From assembly GCF_900109955.1 (NCBI RefSeq), contig NZ_FOJB01000001.1, positions 620,001-684,000 of the forward strand: a DNA stretch of 64,000 nt, read 5' to 3'. The notes under the pieces were generated by a model. That model had not been told where the DNA came from. It did no database searches and worked only from the letters and a program-made list of their open reading frames with translations. Made by a program: the position numbers and the translations under genes. Of this stretch, positions 34,586 through 43,613 are shown in pieces (positions within the stretch are counted from its first letter, which is position 1; the number at the start of each line of letters is the position of its first letter). The DNA is from Aliiroseovarius sediminilitoris (GTDB taxonomy: Bacteria > Pseudomonadota > Alphaproteobacteria > Rhodobacterales > Rhodobacteraceae).

Positions 34586-35592
34586 TGAGTAGATCGGAAA
34601 AACCCAGAACCGGTCCCGTGTTGATCGAATTGGACGATGTGCAGACTGTTTCGCCCGCCGATGCCCCTCCGGTTCCAGAGGTCGCGGCAGTGGATGCCAC
34701 CGGCGCGGCTATGCAGGGCGCGATCAGTTTTGCTGGGCGCAAACGTTCGCGACTTACACGGTGGTTTTGGTCGCTTCTGCTTTCAATCACCGGGTTCGTC
34801 CTGTCGGTGGCGGCGTATGATTTTGTCACCAGCCTGATCGCCCGCCAACCCGTATTGGGCTATGCGGCACTTGGTTTGATTGCCGCCTTCACCCTGGTGC
34901 TACTGATCATTGCGCTGAAAGAATGGGTGGCGTTTGCCCGGCTGCGTCGCGTCGACACGCTGCATCATGCCGCCGAAGCCGCCGTGGCCCATAATGACTT
35001 GGCCGAAGCGCGTGTCGTTGTTGAGAAACTCAAGCAGCTTTACCGCGGTCGCGATGATCTTCGCTGGGGCTTGAAGCGTCTTGACGAACGCGAAGCGGAT
35101 GCGTTCGATGTGGACACATTGCTTGCATTGACCGAACGCGAACTATTGACCCCGCTTGACGCCGCCGCGGTCAAAGAGGTCGAAGCCGCCGCCCGTCAGG
35201 TGGCCATGGTCACGGCGATCGTGCCAATAGCCCTTGCAGATGTTGTCACGGCCTTGACGGCCAATATCCGCATGATCCGCCGTATCGCGGAAATATATGG
35301 TGGCCGGTCCGGCGTGTTGGGCGGCTGGCGGCTGACTCGTGCGGTGATGGCGCATCTTGTGGCGACAGGCGCTGTGGCCGTCGGCGATGACATGATCGGA
35401 TCGCTGGCCGGGGGCGGGATGCTGTCAAAACTCAGTCGCCGTTTCGGCGAAGGCGTGGTCAACGGGGCGTTGACCGCCCGCGTGGGTGTGGCAGCCCTTG
35501 AGGTCTGCCGCCCGCTTCCCTTCGGCCCAAAGAAACGCCCCGGCGTGTCGGGTATCGTTAAGCGCGCATTGACGGGTTTGTTCGGAAGCTGA
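34585..35592 (+). CDS. ycjF: YcjF-like membrane protein (TIGR01620/DUF697)
   Basis: 335 residues; ATG 34585 overlaps the GNAT stop, and the larger frame before it is an out-of-frame shadow. Two TM helices near residues 57-76 and 85-106 (WFWSLLLSITGFVLSVAAYDF; YAALGLIAAFTLVLLIIAL), then a soluble helical part, and the C-terminal DUF697 segment IVPIALADVVTALTANIRMI and GAVAVGDDMIGSLAGGGML. Partner of YcjX in the psp-type stress response of other bacteria. Confidence 0.88.
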   Translation: MSRSEKPRTGPVLIELDDVQTVSPADAPPVPEVAAVDATGAAMQGAISFAGRKRSRLTRWFWSLLLSITGFVLSVAAYDFVTSLIARQPVLGYAALGLIAAFTLVLLIIALKEWVAFARLRRVDTLHHAAEAAVAHNDLAEARVVVEKLKQLYRGRDDLRWGLKRLDEREADAFDVDTLLALTERELLTPLDAAAVKEVEAAARQVAMVTAIVPIALADVVTALTANIRMIRRIAEIYGGRSGVLGGWRLTRAVMAHLVATGAVAVGDDMIGSLAGGGMLSKLSRRFGEGVVNGALTARVGVAALEVCRPLPFGPKKRPGVSGIVKRALTGLFGS

Positions 35593-35610
35593 GCCTCTGA
35601 TCCGGGCTGA

Positions 35611-36048
35611 TCAGCTTAGTTTCGGCACGTGCTGCGCAGGCTGCGACAGATCTTCGACACCCATCCGTAATCCGCGGCCGATCCGATGGGCCAGCATGAT
35701 CCACGCGCGCGCGGTGTTTGGTGGCAGCAGCTCGTTTGTGACCTCTTCAAACAGGTCTAGCCATGGGTTGAAATGGGCTGGTTTCACGTCTCCGGCTTGC
35801 ATATGTGCCCGCATCGGATTGCCGTCGTAACCTGGTTCTCGCAGGATGGCCCCGCGCCAGAACCTTGAAATCAGCGCGATATGCGCCGCCCATTCGGCAT
35901 CCGTCGTGCCCACGTGACCATTGAAAACCGGTCCAAGCTGTGGATGTCGTCGGATCTGCGCATAGAACTCTGCCAAAACCCGGTCGATCTGATCCGGCGT
36001 GATATCGAAAAGCCTGAGTGGATTTGGCTTTGAAGCTGTCTGTGCCAT
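35611..36048 (-). CDS. group III truncated haemoglobin
   Basis: 145 residues from ATG 36048 (MAQTASKPNPLRLFDITPDQ); an upstream in-frame GTG adds only a repeat-derived VCEKGCA. Group III features: long N-terminal arm, VLAEFYAQIRRHPQLGPVFN with Tyr, RFWRGAILREPGYDGNPMRAHM, then the proximal-His region KPAHFNPWLDLFEE and AWIMLAHRIGRGLRMG. These proteins bind O2 or NO. Convergent with ycjF; a palindrome and a tandem repeat lie immediately upstream. Confidence 0.9.
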   Translation of the reverse strand: MAQTASKPNPLRLFDITPDQIDRVLAEFYAQIRRHPQLGPVFNGHVGTTDAEWAAHIALISRFWRGAILREPGYDGNPMRAHMQAGDVKPAHFNPWLDLFEEVTNELLPPNTARAWIMLAHRIGRGLRMGVEDLSQPAQHVPKLS

Positions 36049-36075
36049 CGCACACCCTTTTTCGCACACCCTTTT
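36048..36075. repeat. 14-bp tandem duplication at the haemoglobin start
   Basis: TCGCACACCCTTTT occurs twice in tandem (36048-36061 and 36062-36075). On the coding (minus) strand each unit reads AAAAGGGTGTGCGA, so the A/G-rich ribosome-binding stretch before the ATG is duplicated. Confidence 0.8.
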
Positions 36076-36076
36076 C

Positions 36077-36091
36077 CGAGTAAAATACTCG
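36077..36091. promoter_or_regulatory. perfect palindrome upstream of truncated haemoglobin
   Basis: CGAGTA-AAA-TACTCG, 6-bp arms with a 3-bp centre. It lies about 29-43 bp upstream of the haemoglobin ATG, over the expected promoter. Size and symmetry fit a dimeric repressor such as an Rrf2-type regulator (inference); no regulator gene is nearby. The remaining 36092-36323 bases to ileS show no other clear site. Confidence 0.5.
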
Positions 36092-36323
36092 ACAAACTCG
36101 GGGCCGCCAAGGGGGGCGACATGGACAAAACAGCACAGGCCTTCATGACTTTACGCCGCCGAACCACGCGCCTATAACGCCCCCATGATGCACGCACAGG
36201 CCATCATTATTCGAATTATATGCCCGGCGCTCTGATCCAGACGAGCCGCCGGGACAAGGCGTTTGGAAATCCGCGCCGCCCCAAGCCTCTATTTGCGATA
36301 ATCTCCTGAAAAGGACCGGACAC

Positions 36324-39314
36324 ATGTGTGCCGACACCCCTGAATACAAAGACACCCTGACGCTTCCCGTCACCGATTTTCCCATGCGCGCGGGCCTGCC
36401 CAAGCGCGAGCCTGAATGGCTGGCCCGTTGGGAAAAAATCGGCGTCTATGATCGCCTGCGCGAAAAAGAAGGGCGCACACCGTTTGTGCTGCACGATGGG
36501 CCCCCTTACGCCAATGGGCACCTGCATATCGGTCACGCGCTGAACAAGACAATCAAGGATATGATCGTGCGGTCGCACCAGATGATGGGGTTTGACAGCC
36601 GTTACGTGCCGGGCTGGGATTGCCACGGCCTGCCCATCGAATGGAAGATCGAAGAGCAATACCGCAAGAAGGGCCGCGACAAGGACGCGGTCGATGTGGT
36701 CGATTTCCGTCAGGAATGCCGCAAGTTTGCTGCTGGCTGGATCGACATCCAGCGCGAGGAATTCAAACGTCTGGGTATCACCGGCAACTGGGCCGACCCC
36801 TATCTGACGATGGATTTCCACGCCGAACGCGTGATCGCCGAAGAATTCATGAAGTTCCTGATGAACGGCACACTCTATCAGGGATCGAAACCCGTGATGT
36901 GGTCGCCGGTCGAAAAGACTGCGCTGGCCGAGGCCGAGGTGGAATACCACGACAAGGAAAGTTTCACCATCTGGGTGAAGTTCAAGGTCACGGATTTCAG
37001 CCTGCCCGATATGGTCCTGTCCGACGAAGAGGAAACCGACGAAACCCGCGGGGCGGTTGCTCTGGCCAAAGACGCGGCTGCGCACGATTTTATCGGCGCG
37101 CATGTGGTGATCTGGACGACGACCCCATGGACCATCCCGTCCAACAAGGCCGTCGTGTTTGGCGAGACCTTCGAATACGGGCTATACGAAGTCACCGATT
37201 GCCCGGATGAGTGCTGGGCCGCCAAGGGCGACCGGTTCATCCTTGCCGACAAGCTGGCCGCGGATGTGATGGCGCGAGCGCGGCTGGAACCCGGGAAGTA
37301 TCGCCGCGTGCGTAACGTGACGCCCGCGCAATTGTCAGGCATGACGCTGCACCACCCGCTGGCCGGTGCAGAAGGCGCCAATGGGGAATGGGACGCTGCC
37401 CGTGACTTCCGCGCCGCCGATTTCGTGACGGACGAGGAAGGCACCGGGTTTGTCCACTGTGCTCCGTCCCACGGGATGGAAGAATTCGAACTGTATCGCG
37501 ATCTGGGGATGCTGGATCAGGTCATCACCTATAACGTGATGGACGACGGATCATTCCGCGCGGACCTGCCCTTCTTTGGCGGCACCTACATCCTGAACCG
37601 CAAGGGCGGCGAGGGCGATGCAAACAAGACGGTGATCGACAAGCTCGCCTCCGTTGGGGGGCTGCTGGCCCGTGGTAAGATCAAGCATTCCTATCCGCAT
37701 TCATGGCGGTCGAAAGCGCCGATCATCTATCGCAACACGCCGCAGTGGTTTGTGTCTGTGGATCGCGAAGTCGGCGACGGGCAGGACGAGATGGGCAAGA
37801 CCATCCGCACGCGCGCCCTGAACTCGATCGACCAATTGGTGAAATGGTGGCCGCAGACCGGACGCAACCGGCTTTATTCGATGATCGAGGCGCGGCCCGA
37901 TTGGGTTCTGTCGCGTCAACGCGCCTGGGGTGTGCCGCTGACCTGTTTCGTGAAGAAAGGCGCGCTGCCGACCGATCCGGACTATCTTCTGCGTGATCCC
38001 GCAGTTAATGCCCGTGTGGCTGAATCCTTCGAGGCGGAAGGTGCGGATGCGTGGTATAAGGACGGTGCCAAGGAACGCTTCATCGGCGATGCGGCCAGCC
38101 CGGATGACTATGAGCAGGTGTTCGATGTGCTGGACGTGTGGTTCGACAGTGGTTCGACACATGCGTTTGTTCTGCGCGACCGTGAAGACGGTACGCCGGA
38201 CGGGATCGCGGATGTCTATATGGAAGGCACCGACCAGCACCGCGGGTGGTTCCACTCGTCGCTTTTGCAAGCTTGCGGCACCAAGGGGCGCGCGCCTTAC
38301 AAGAACGTCGTGACCCACGGCTTCACCCTGGACGAGAAGGGCATGAAGATGTCCAAGTCTCTGGGCAACACCATCGTGCCGGAACAGGTCGTGAAGCAAT
38401 ATGGCGCGGACATCCTGCGCCTGTGGGTGGCCCAGACGGATTATACGGTCGACCAGCGGATCGGGCCGGAAATCCTGAAAGGGGTTGCCGACAGCTATCG
38501 CCGCTTGCGAAACACAATGCGCTTCATGCTGGGCAATCTGCATGAGTTTGACGAAGCCGAGCGTGTGGACGCAACCGACATGCCCGAGCTGGAACGCTGG
38601 GTGTTGCATCGTCTGGCAGAACTCGATCACGTTGTGCGCGAAGGGTACAAGACCTTTGATTTCCAAGGTGTGTTCTCGGCCGTGTTCAATTTCGCGACCG
38701 TCGATCTGTCGAGCTTCTATTTTGATATCCGCAAGGACGCGCTGTATTGCGACGGGGCGGACAGCCGGAACCGCCGCGCCGCGCGCACGGTGCTGGACAT
38801 CCTGTTCCATCGTTTGACCACCTGGCTTGCGCCGGTGCTGGTCTTCACGATGGAAGATGTGTGGCTGGAGCGGTTCCCGGGTGATGACAGCTCGGTCCAT
38901 CTGGTCGATTTCCCCGACACGCCTGCCGATTGGCTGGACGAGCCATTGGCCGCGAAATGGTCGGGTATCCGCAAGGCGCGCCGTGTGGTGACTGCTGCGC
39001 TGGAAGTGCAGCGGCGCGACAAGGTGATCGGGGCGTCACTGGAGGCCGCGCCGGTGGTTCATGTGCGCGACAAGGACATCCTGGCCGCGCTGAAATCTGT
39101 GAACTTCGCGGATATTGCAATCACCTCGTCTGTGTCGCTGACAAACGACCCGCTACCATCGGAAGCCTTCCGCCTGCCAGAGGTCGAGGGCGTGGGCGTT
39201 GTGTTCGAAAAAGCGTCCGGCGAGAAATGCCAGCGTTGCTGGAAAATCCTGCCGGATGTGGGCAGCCATGACCACGCGGGCACCTGTGGTCGCTGTGACA
39301 AGGCGCTGGGCTGA
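36324..39314 (+). CDS. ileS: isoleucyl-tRNA synthetase
   Basis: 996 residues. Charges tRNA-Ile with isoleucine. HIGH motif in PPYANGHLHIGHALNKT near residue 55, KMSKS as KGMKMSKSLGN near residue 675, the editing-domain stretch VVIWTTTPWTIPSNKAV, class I catalytic region WFDSGSTHAFVL and a C-terminal zinc motif CQRCWKIL plus CGRCDKAL. Length is slightly above the E. coli enzyme. ATG 36324 is used; GC-rich region upstream has no T-box. Confidence 0.96.
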   Translation: MCADTPEYKDTLTLPVTDFPMRAGLPKREPEWLARWEKIGVYDRLREKEGRTPFVLHDGPPYANGHLHIGHALNKTIKDMIVRSHQMMGFDSRYVPGWDCHGLPIEWKIEEQYRKKGRDKDAVDVVDFRQECRKFAAGWIDIQREEFKRLGITGNWADPYLTMDFHAERVIAEEFMKFLMNGTLYQGSKPVMWSPVEKTALAEAEVEYHDKESFTIWVKFKVTDFSLPDMVLSDEEETDETRGAVALAKDAAAHDFIGAHVVIWTTTPWTIPSNKAVVFGETFEYGLYEVTDCPDECWAAKGDRFILADKLAADVMARARLEPGKYRRVRNVTPAQLSGMTLHHPLAGAEGANGEWDAARDFRAADFVTDEEGTGFVHCAPSHGMEEFELYRDLGMLDQVITYNVMDDGSFRADLPFFGGTYILNRKGGEGDANKTVIDKLASVGGLLARGKIKHSYPHSWRSKAPIIYRNTPQWFVSVDREVGDGQDEMGKTIRTRALNSIDQLVKWWPQTGRNRLYSMIEARPDWVLSRQRAWGVPLTCFVKKGALPTDPDYLLRDPAVNARVAESFEAEGADAWYKDGAKERFIGDAASPDDYEQVFDVLDVWFDSGSTHAFVLRDREDGTPDGIADVYMEGTDQHRGWFHSSLLQACGTKGRAPYKNVVTHGFTLDEKGMKMSKSLGNTIVPEQVVKQYGADILRLWVAQTDYTVDQRIGPEILKGVADSYRRLRNTMRFMLGNLHEFDEAERVDATDMPELERWVLHRLAELDHVVREGYKTFDFQGVFSAVFNFATVDLSSFYFDIRKDALYCDGADSRNRRAARTVLDILFHRLTTWLAPVLVFTMEDVWLERFPGDDSSVHLVDFPDTPADWLDEPLAAKWSGIRKARRVVTAALEVQRRDKVIGASLEAAPVVHVRDKDILAALKSVNFADIAITSSVSLTNDPLPSEAFRLPEVEGVGVVFEKASGEKCQRCWKILPDVGSHDHAGTCGRCDKALG

Positions 39315-39389
39315 TCACATCGCCCAATAGGCAAGAGACCGAGCGCCCTGGCCATTGTGTCGGGGCGTTTAGTTTTGCAGGCTGCACCT

Positions 39390-39848
39390 ATGACAGTTGC
39401 AGTGGTCGATAGCCCGGTCGGGCGTTTGGGATTGGTCGAGGAAGCAGGGGTCATCGTCCGGCTGGTTTGGAATGCTGAACCGGATGGCGTGTTGACACCC
39501 GTGCTTGCAGAGGCACAGCAGCAACTCAACGCATATTTCGATCATCGGTTAACGCGGTTTGAACTTCCAACACGCGTCGCGGGCAGCGACTTTCAACGCG
39601 CTGTTTGCGATGTCATGGCGGACATCCCTTATGGTGAAACTCTGACCTATGGCGACATTGCAAAGCTGACCGGCAACTCGGCGCAAGCGGTTGGAAATGC
39701 GTGTGGCGCCAATCCGATCCCGATCATCATCCCTTGCCATCGCGTGATGGGCGCAGGCGGCAAACTGGTTGGATTTTCCGGTGCGGGCGGGGTCGAGACA
39801 AAAGTTCAGCTTTTGCGCCTTGAAGGCGCTGCCGGGTTGCTTATCTGA
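39390..39848 (+). CDS. ogt: methylated-DNA--[protein]-cysteine S-methyltransferase
   Basis: 152 residues from ATG 39390. Repairs O6-alkylguanine by transferring the alkyl group to its own cysteine. Active-site motif IPCHRVMGAGG near residue 120; other family segments are AGSDFQRAVCDVMADIPYGET, TYGDIAKLTG, GNACGANPIPI and GFSGAGGVETKVQLL. The short N-terminal part is typical of Ogt. It lies between ileS and the ABC exporter. Confidence 0.92.
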   Translation: MTVAVVDSPVGRLGLVEEAGVIVRLVWNAEPDGVLTPVLAEAQQQLNAYFDHRLTRFELPTRVAGSDFQRAVCDVMADIPYGETLTYGDIAKLTGNSAQAVGNACGANPIPIIIPCHRVMGAGGKLVGFSGAGGVETKVQLLRLEGAAGLLI

Positions 39849-39910
39849 AAGGTCTGGTCCGCAACGCGTTGTTGAACAACAAACAACCGGCGGCAACACA
39901 GGGGGACAAA

Positions 39911-40837
39911 ATGACCAAGATCCTGAACGTCAGCGGCGTGACCAAGACCTATGAGGGCGGTCATGAAGCCCTGAAAGGTGTTGATCTTGAGATCGACGAG
40001 GGCGAGATTCTTGCCCTGCTTGGCCCCAATGGCGCTGGCAAGACGACGCTGATCTCGATCATTTGCGGAATTGCGACGGCAACTTCTGGCACGATCACAG
40101 TGGGTGGGTTCGATCACGTGAAAGATTACCGCGCCGCCCGCAATCTGATTGGACTGGTGCCACAGGAAATCAATCTGGAACCGTTCGAGACAGTGATGAA
40201 CACGGTGCGCTTTTCGCGCGGATTGTTTGGACGACCGCGCGATGATGCACGAATTGAAGAAATCCTGAAACTGCTCAGCCTGCATGACAAGAAGGACAAC
40301 CGTATCATGACGCTGTCCGGCGGCATGAAGCGGCGCGTATTGATCGCGAAGGCGTTGTGCCACGATCCCCAGGTCCTGTTTCTGGATGAACCCACCGCAG
40401 GCGTTGATGTCGAGTTGCGCAAGGACATGTGGGACATCGTCGCCAAGCTGAAACAAACCGGAGTGACCGTTATCCTGACCACCCATTACATTGAAGAAGC
40501 CGAAGCGATGGCCGATCGGATCGCGGTGATCTCGAAAGGGGAAATTCTGTTGGTCGAAGACAAGGATGCGCTGATCAAGCGCCTGGGTCAGAAGGAGCTT
40601 CTGATTGAATTGGATACCCCGATTGATACCGTGCCTGAGACATTGGCTGACTATCCCCTGACCGTGTCGGGCGAAGGTGGGTTGGTTTACAGCTATGATG
40701 CGCAGGCGGGCAGCACCGGGATTACCGGCCTGCTTGCGGACCTGCGCGACGCCGGGCTGCATATGTCGGACCTGTCCACGCGCCAAAGCTCGCTTGAGGA
40801 TATTTTTGTGGATCTGGTAAGGGAGGACGCCGCATGA
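39911..40837 (+). CDS. ABC-2-type transporter ATP-binding protein
   Basis: 308 residues from ATG 39911 with GGGGGAC in front. Walker [16 protein letters not shown] near residue 36, Q-loop [12 protein letters not shown], signature [15 protein letters not shown], Walker [13 protein letters not shown] and H-loop [14 protein letters not shown]. Closest in type to YadG-like exporters. The permease overlaps its stop by four bases. Substrate unknown. Confidence 0.93.
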   Translation: MTKILNVSGVTKTYEGGHEALKGVDLEIDEGEILALLGPNGAGKTTLISIICGIATATSGTITVGGFDHVKDYRAARNLIGLVPQEINLEPFETVMNTVRFSRGLFGRPRDDARIEEILKLLSLHDKKDNRIMTLSGGMKRRVLIAKALCHDPQVLFLDEPTAGVDVELRKDMWDIVAKLKQTGVTVILTTHYIEEAEAMADRIAVISKGEILLVEDKDALIKRLGQKELLIELDTPIDTVPETLADYPLTVSGEGGLVYSYDAQAGSTGITGLLADLRDAGLHMSDLSTRQSSLEDIFVDLVREDAA

Positions 40838-41595
40838 ACTGGAATGCCATTGCCGCAATCTATCGGTTCGAAATGGCGCGGACCTTTCGCACGCTGATGC
40901 AGTCCATCGTGTCGCCTGTGTTGTCCACATCGCTTTATTTTGTCGTGTTCGGTGCCGCCATCGGGTCGCGCATTGATCAGGTCGAAGGCGTCAGCTATGG
41001 CGCGTTCATCGTGCCCGGTCTGATCATGTTGACCGTCCTGACGCAAAGCACCACCAACGCCTCGTTCGGAATCTATTTTCCCAAATTCATCGGCACTGTT
41101 TACGAGCTTTTGTCCGCGCCAATCTCGTTTTTCGAGATTGTCATCGGTTATGTCGGAGCGGCGGCGACCAAGGCCTTCATGATCGGTCTGATCATTCTGG
41201 CCACGGCGCATTTCTTTGTCGATCTGACCATCGCCCATCCCGTCTGGATGATGGCGTTTCTGGTGCTGACCTGTATCAGTTTCGCGTTGCTTGGTTTCAT
41301 CATAGGCATCTGGGCACAGAACTTTGAACAGTTGCAGTTGGTGCCACTGTTGGTCATCACGCCGCTGGTGTTTCTTGGTGGCTCGTTCTATTCGATCTCG
41401 ATGCTGCCTCCGGTTTGGCAGACCATCACGCTGTTCAATCCTGTCGTCTACCTGATCTCGGGCTTTCGCTGGGCGTTTTTCGGCATGGCGGATGTATCTC
41501 TTGGCTGGTCAGTGCTTGCGATTGCAGTTTTCATGACCACATGTCTTGCAACCATCGGCTGGATTTTCCGCACTGGATATCGGTTGCGCAGTTGA
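40834..41595 (+). CDS. ABC-2-type transporter permease
   Basis: 253 residues with six hydrophobic segments. The start [20 protein letters not shown] and [21 protein letters not shown] are YadH-like, and the C-terminal motif [17 protein letters not shown] followed by [17 protein letters not shown] is the usual ABC-2 signature. It pairs with the ATPase before it as an exporter of unknown substrate. Confidence 0.92.
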   Translation: MNWNAIAAIYRFEMARTFRTLMQSIVSPVLSTSLYFVVFGAAIGSRIDQVEGVSYGAFIVPGLIMLTVLTQSTTNASFGIYFPKFIGTVYELLSAPISFFEIVIGYVGAAATKAFMIGLIILATAHFFVDLTIAHPVWMMAFLVLTCISFALLGFIIGIWAQNFEQLQLVPLLVITPLVFLGGSFYSISMLPPVWQTITLFNPVVYLISGFRWAFFGMADVSLGWSVLAIAVFMTTCLATIGWIFRTGYRLRS

Positions 41596-41599
41596 TGAT

Positions 41600-41640
41600 G
41601 GGCGATTTGCAACAGGGGGAACATGCATCGCCCCTTTCCC
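41600..41640 (+). terminator. weak terminator after ABC exporter
   Basis: A 7-bp stem GGGCGAT (41600-41606) / ATCGCCC (41627-41633) with a ~20-nt loop, followed by a C/T-rich tail. The long loop and short T-run make this a weak candidate. Confidence 0.4.
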
Positions 41641-41666
41641 TTGTTTGATCCGGAGGCGCGATCTAA

Positions 41667-42473
41667 ATGACAGCCATGACAACCTATATACCGTTCATCA
41701 AGAAGCCGCCGCTGGTTGCGGTGATCCGCCTGTCTGGCGTGATTGCGTCAGGCGCGCGGGGGCAATTGAATGACGCAGTCCTTGCCCCGGTGATCGAACG
41801 CGCCTTTCGCAAAGGAAAACCACAGGCCGTCGCATTGGTGATAAACTCTCCGGGTGGCAGCCCCGTGCAATCCAGCCTGATCGCGGCCCGCATTCGTCGT
41901 CTGGCCGCCGAGAAAGAAATTCCCGTCTATGCCTTTGTCGAAGATGTTGCGGCATCGGGTGGATATTGGCTGGCGACGGCGGCGGATGAGATTTACGCCG
42001 ACGAAAGTTCGATCCTCGGGTCCATCGGCGTGATTTCGGCTGGGTTTGGCCTGACGGGATTGATTGAAAAAATCGGGGTCGAGCGGCGGGTCTATACCGC
42101 GGGAAAATCGAAATCCATGCTGGACCCGTTCCAACCGGAAAAGCCCGCCGACATCAAACGCCTGAAGGCGTTGCAAATGGATATTCACGAGGCGTTCAAA
42201 GCGCAAGTCGCATCCCGTCGGAAAGGCAAGCTGGCCGAAGATGAAGATTTGTTCACTGGTGACATCTGGCTGGGCCATGCCGCGATCGAGAAAGGTCTGG
42301 CTGATGGGATCGGGCATGTGGTGCCCAAGATGAAAGAGAAATTCGGCGACAAGGTGCGGTTTCGCGTCCACGGCCCGCGCCGCCCGTTCATCAGCCGGTT
42401 TGGATTGCAACTGGGGTCAGACGCGATCACGGCGATAGAGGAGCGGGCGGAATTCGCGCGCTTTGGTCTTTGA
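41667..42473 (+). CDS. S49 family peptidase (SppA-like)
   Basis: 268 residues. The SppA/SohB-type fold has the nucleophile Ser in VAASGGYWLATAA (about residue 100) and the general-base Lys in TAGKSKSMLDPF (about residue 152); N-terminal VAVIRLSGVIASG and ALVINSPGGSPVQSS are typical. Short, single-domain, no membrane anchor visible. It would cleave membrane or signal peptides. It ends with TGAATGGTC, one base before the microprotein ATG. Confidence 0.9.
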   Translation: MTAMTTYIPFIKKPPLVAVIRLSGVIASGARGQLNDAVLAPVIERAFRKGKPQAVALVINSPGGSPVQSSLIAARIRRLAAEKEIPVYAFVEDVAASGGYWLATAADEIYADESSILGSIGVISAGFGLTGLIEKIGVERRVYTAGKSKSMLDPFQPEKPADIKRLKALQMDIHEAFKAQVASRRKGKLAEDEDLFTGDIWLGHAAIEKGLADGIGHVVPKMKEKFGDKVRFRVHGPRRPFISRFGLQLGSDAITAIEERAEFARFGL

Positions 42474-42638
42474 ATGGTCATTAAGATCGTCGTTCTGTTT
42501 CTGGTTGCGATGGGCGTATTGGCCATGTTCGGGAAGCTCAGATACCCCGGGCAGCAACGTATCGAAGCCATGAAATGTCCGCGTTGTGGAAAGTACCGGT
42601 TGGGGAAGTCCCCCTGCGACTGTAGCGGAAAGGGCTGA
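42474..42638 (+). CDS. 54-residue membrane microprotein with C-terminal zinc-ribbon-like cysteines
   Basis: Too short for routine calling. The ATG follows the S49 peptidase stop directly; the stop precedes the CaCA TTG start by three bases, so all three are coupled. One hydrophobic helix (VIKIVVLFLVAMGVLAMFG) is followed by a soluble tail with CPRCGKYRLG and CDC, i.e. CxxC plus CxC in a small zinc-ribbon pattern. Continuous coding feel and spacing support a real gene. Function unknown; a membrane-anchored partner of the peptidase or antiporter is possible. Confidence 0.72.
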   Translation: MVIKIVVLFLVAMGVLAMFGKLRYPGQQRIEAMKCPRCGKYRLGKSPCDCSGKG

Positions 42639-42641
42639 GCC

Positions 42642-43613
42642 TTGGATCTGATCTATGCCATGCTCGGCCTTGTCATTCTTCTGTTCGCGGGCGACAGCCT
42701 TGTGCGCGGGGCGGTGAACATGTCGCTGCGCCTTGGTGTGCCTGCGCTGATCGTTTCGCTGACCGTCGTCGCGTTTGGCACTTCGGCACCCGAGCTTCTG
42801 ATCTCGGTCAAGGCAATCTTCGAAGGGGTGCCCGGGTTGGCCATGGGTAACGTGGTCGGGTCAAACACCGCGAATATCCTGTTGGTGCTTGGGGTGCCGG
42901 CCGTGATTTCCGGTCTGTCTACGGCGACCTGTGACACCAGGAAAAGTTATCTTCAGATGATGGGGGCCACGCTGCTGTTCATCATCTTGAGCATGAATGG
43001 GGTGATCACTTGGATACAAGGTCTGGTGCTTCTGGCTGCGCTTGGCCTGATGCTGAATTCGGCGTTTCGCGTAGCTTTGTCGCACCGACGCTCCAACCAC
43101 GTTGCGGCAAATGACGCCTGCTGCGACGGCGAAGAAGAGGTCGAGGGTGCCGACCCGGACATGCCGTGGTGGAAGGTCATTCTGTTCCTCGTGCTGGGCT
43201 TGATTGGCTTGCCGTTGGGGGCTGATCTTCTGGTCGACGCCTCGACCAACATCGCCCGTCATTTTGGTGTGTCTGAAACTGTGATCGGCCTGACGCTGGT
43301 GGCGCTGGGCACTTCCTTGCCAGAGCTGGCGACGACAGTGATGGCGGCGCTGCGAAATCAAGCCGAGGTCGCCTTGGGAAACGTGATCGGGTCGAATATG
43401 TTCAACCTGCTGGCAATCATTGGCATTGCGTCTTTGGTGGGTCCGATCCCAATTGAGCGCGGTATCCTGCATTTCGACCTTTGGGTGATGTTGGGTGCGT
43501 CCCTACTGCTGGCACCTTTCGTCTTCTTGAAATGGCATATGGGTCGCATATGGGGGGTCGTCTTGTCGTCGCTCTACGTGATCTATGTGATGATCGTTCT
43601 GGGAATGTCCTGA
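42642..43613 (+). CDS. calcium/sodium antiporter (CaCA family)
   Basis: 323 residues from TTG 42642. Two alpha-repeats, GTSAPELLISVKAIFEGVPG with GNVVGSNTANIL, and GTSLPELATTVMAALRNQAE with GNVIGSNMFNLL, form the ion site; ten helices in all. An acidic cytoplasmic loop (CDGEEEVEGADPD) joins the halves. Exchanges Ca2+ for Na+ or H+. Overlaps the SDR start (TGATG). Confidence 0.93.
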   Translation: MDLIYAMLGLVILLFAGDSLVRGAVNMSLRLGVPALIVSLTVVAFGTSAPELLISVKAIFEGVPGLAMGNVVGSNTANILLVLGVPAVISGLSTATCDTRKSYLQMMGATLLFIILSMNGVITWIQGLVLLAALGLMLNSAFRVALSHRRSNHVAANDACCDGEEEVEGADPDMPWWKVILFLVLGLIGLPLGADLLVDASTNIARHFGVSETVIGLTLVALGTSLPELATTVMAALRNQAEVALGNVIGSNMFNLLAIIGIASLVGPIPIERGILHFDLWVMLGASLLLAPFVFLKWHMGRIWGVVLSSLYVIYVMIVLGMS

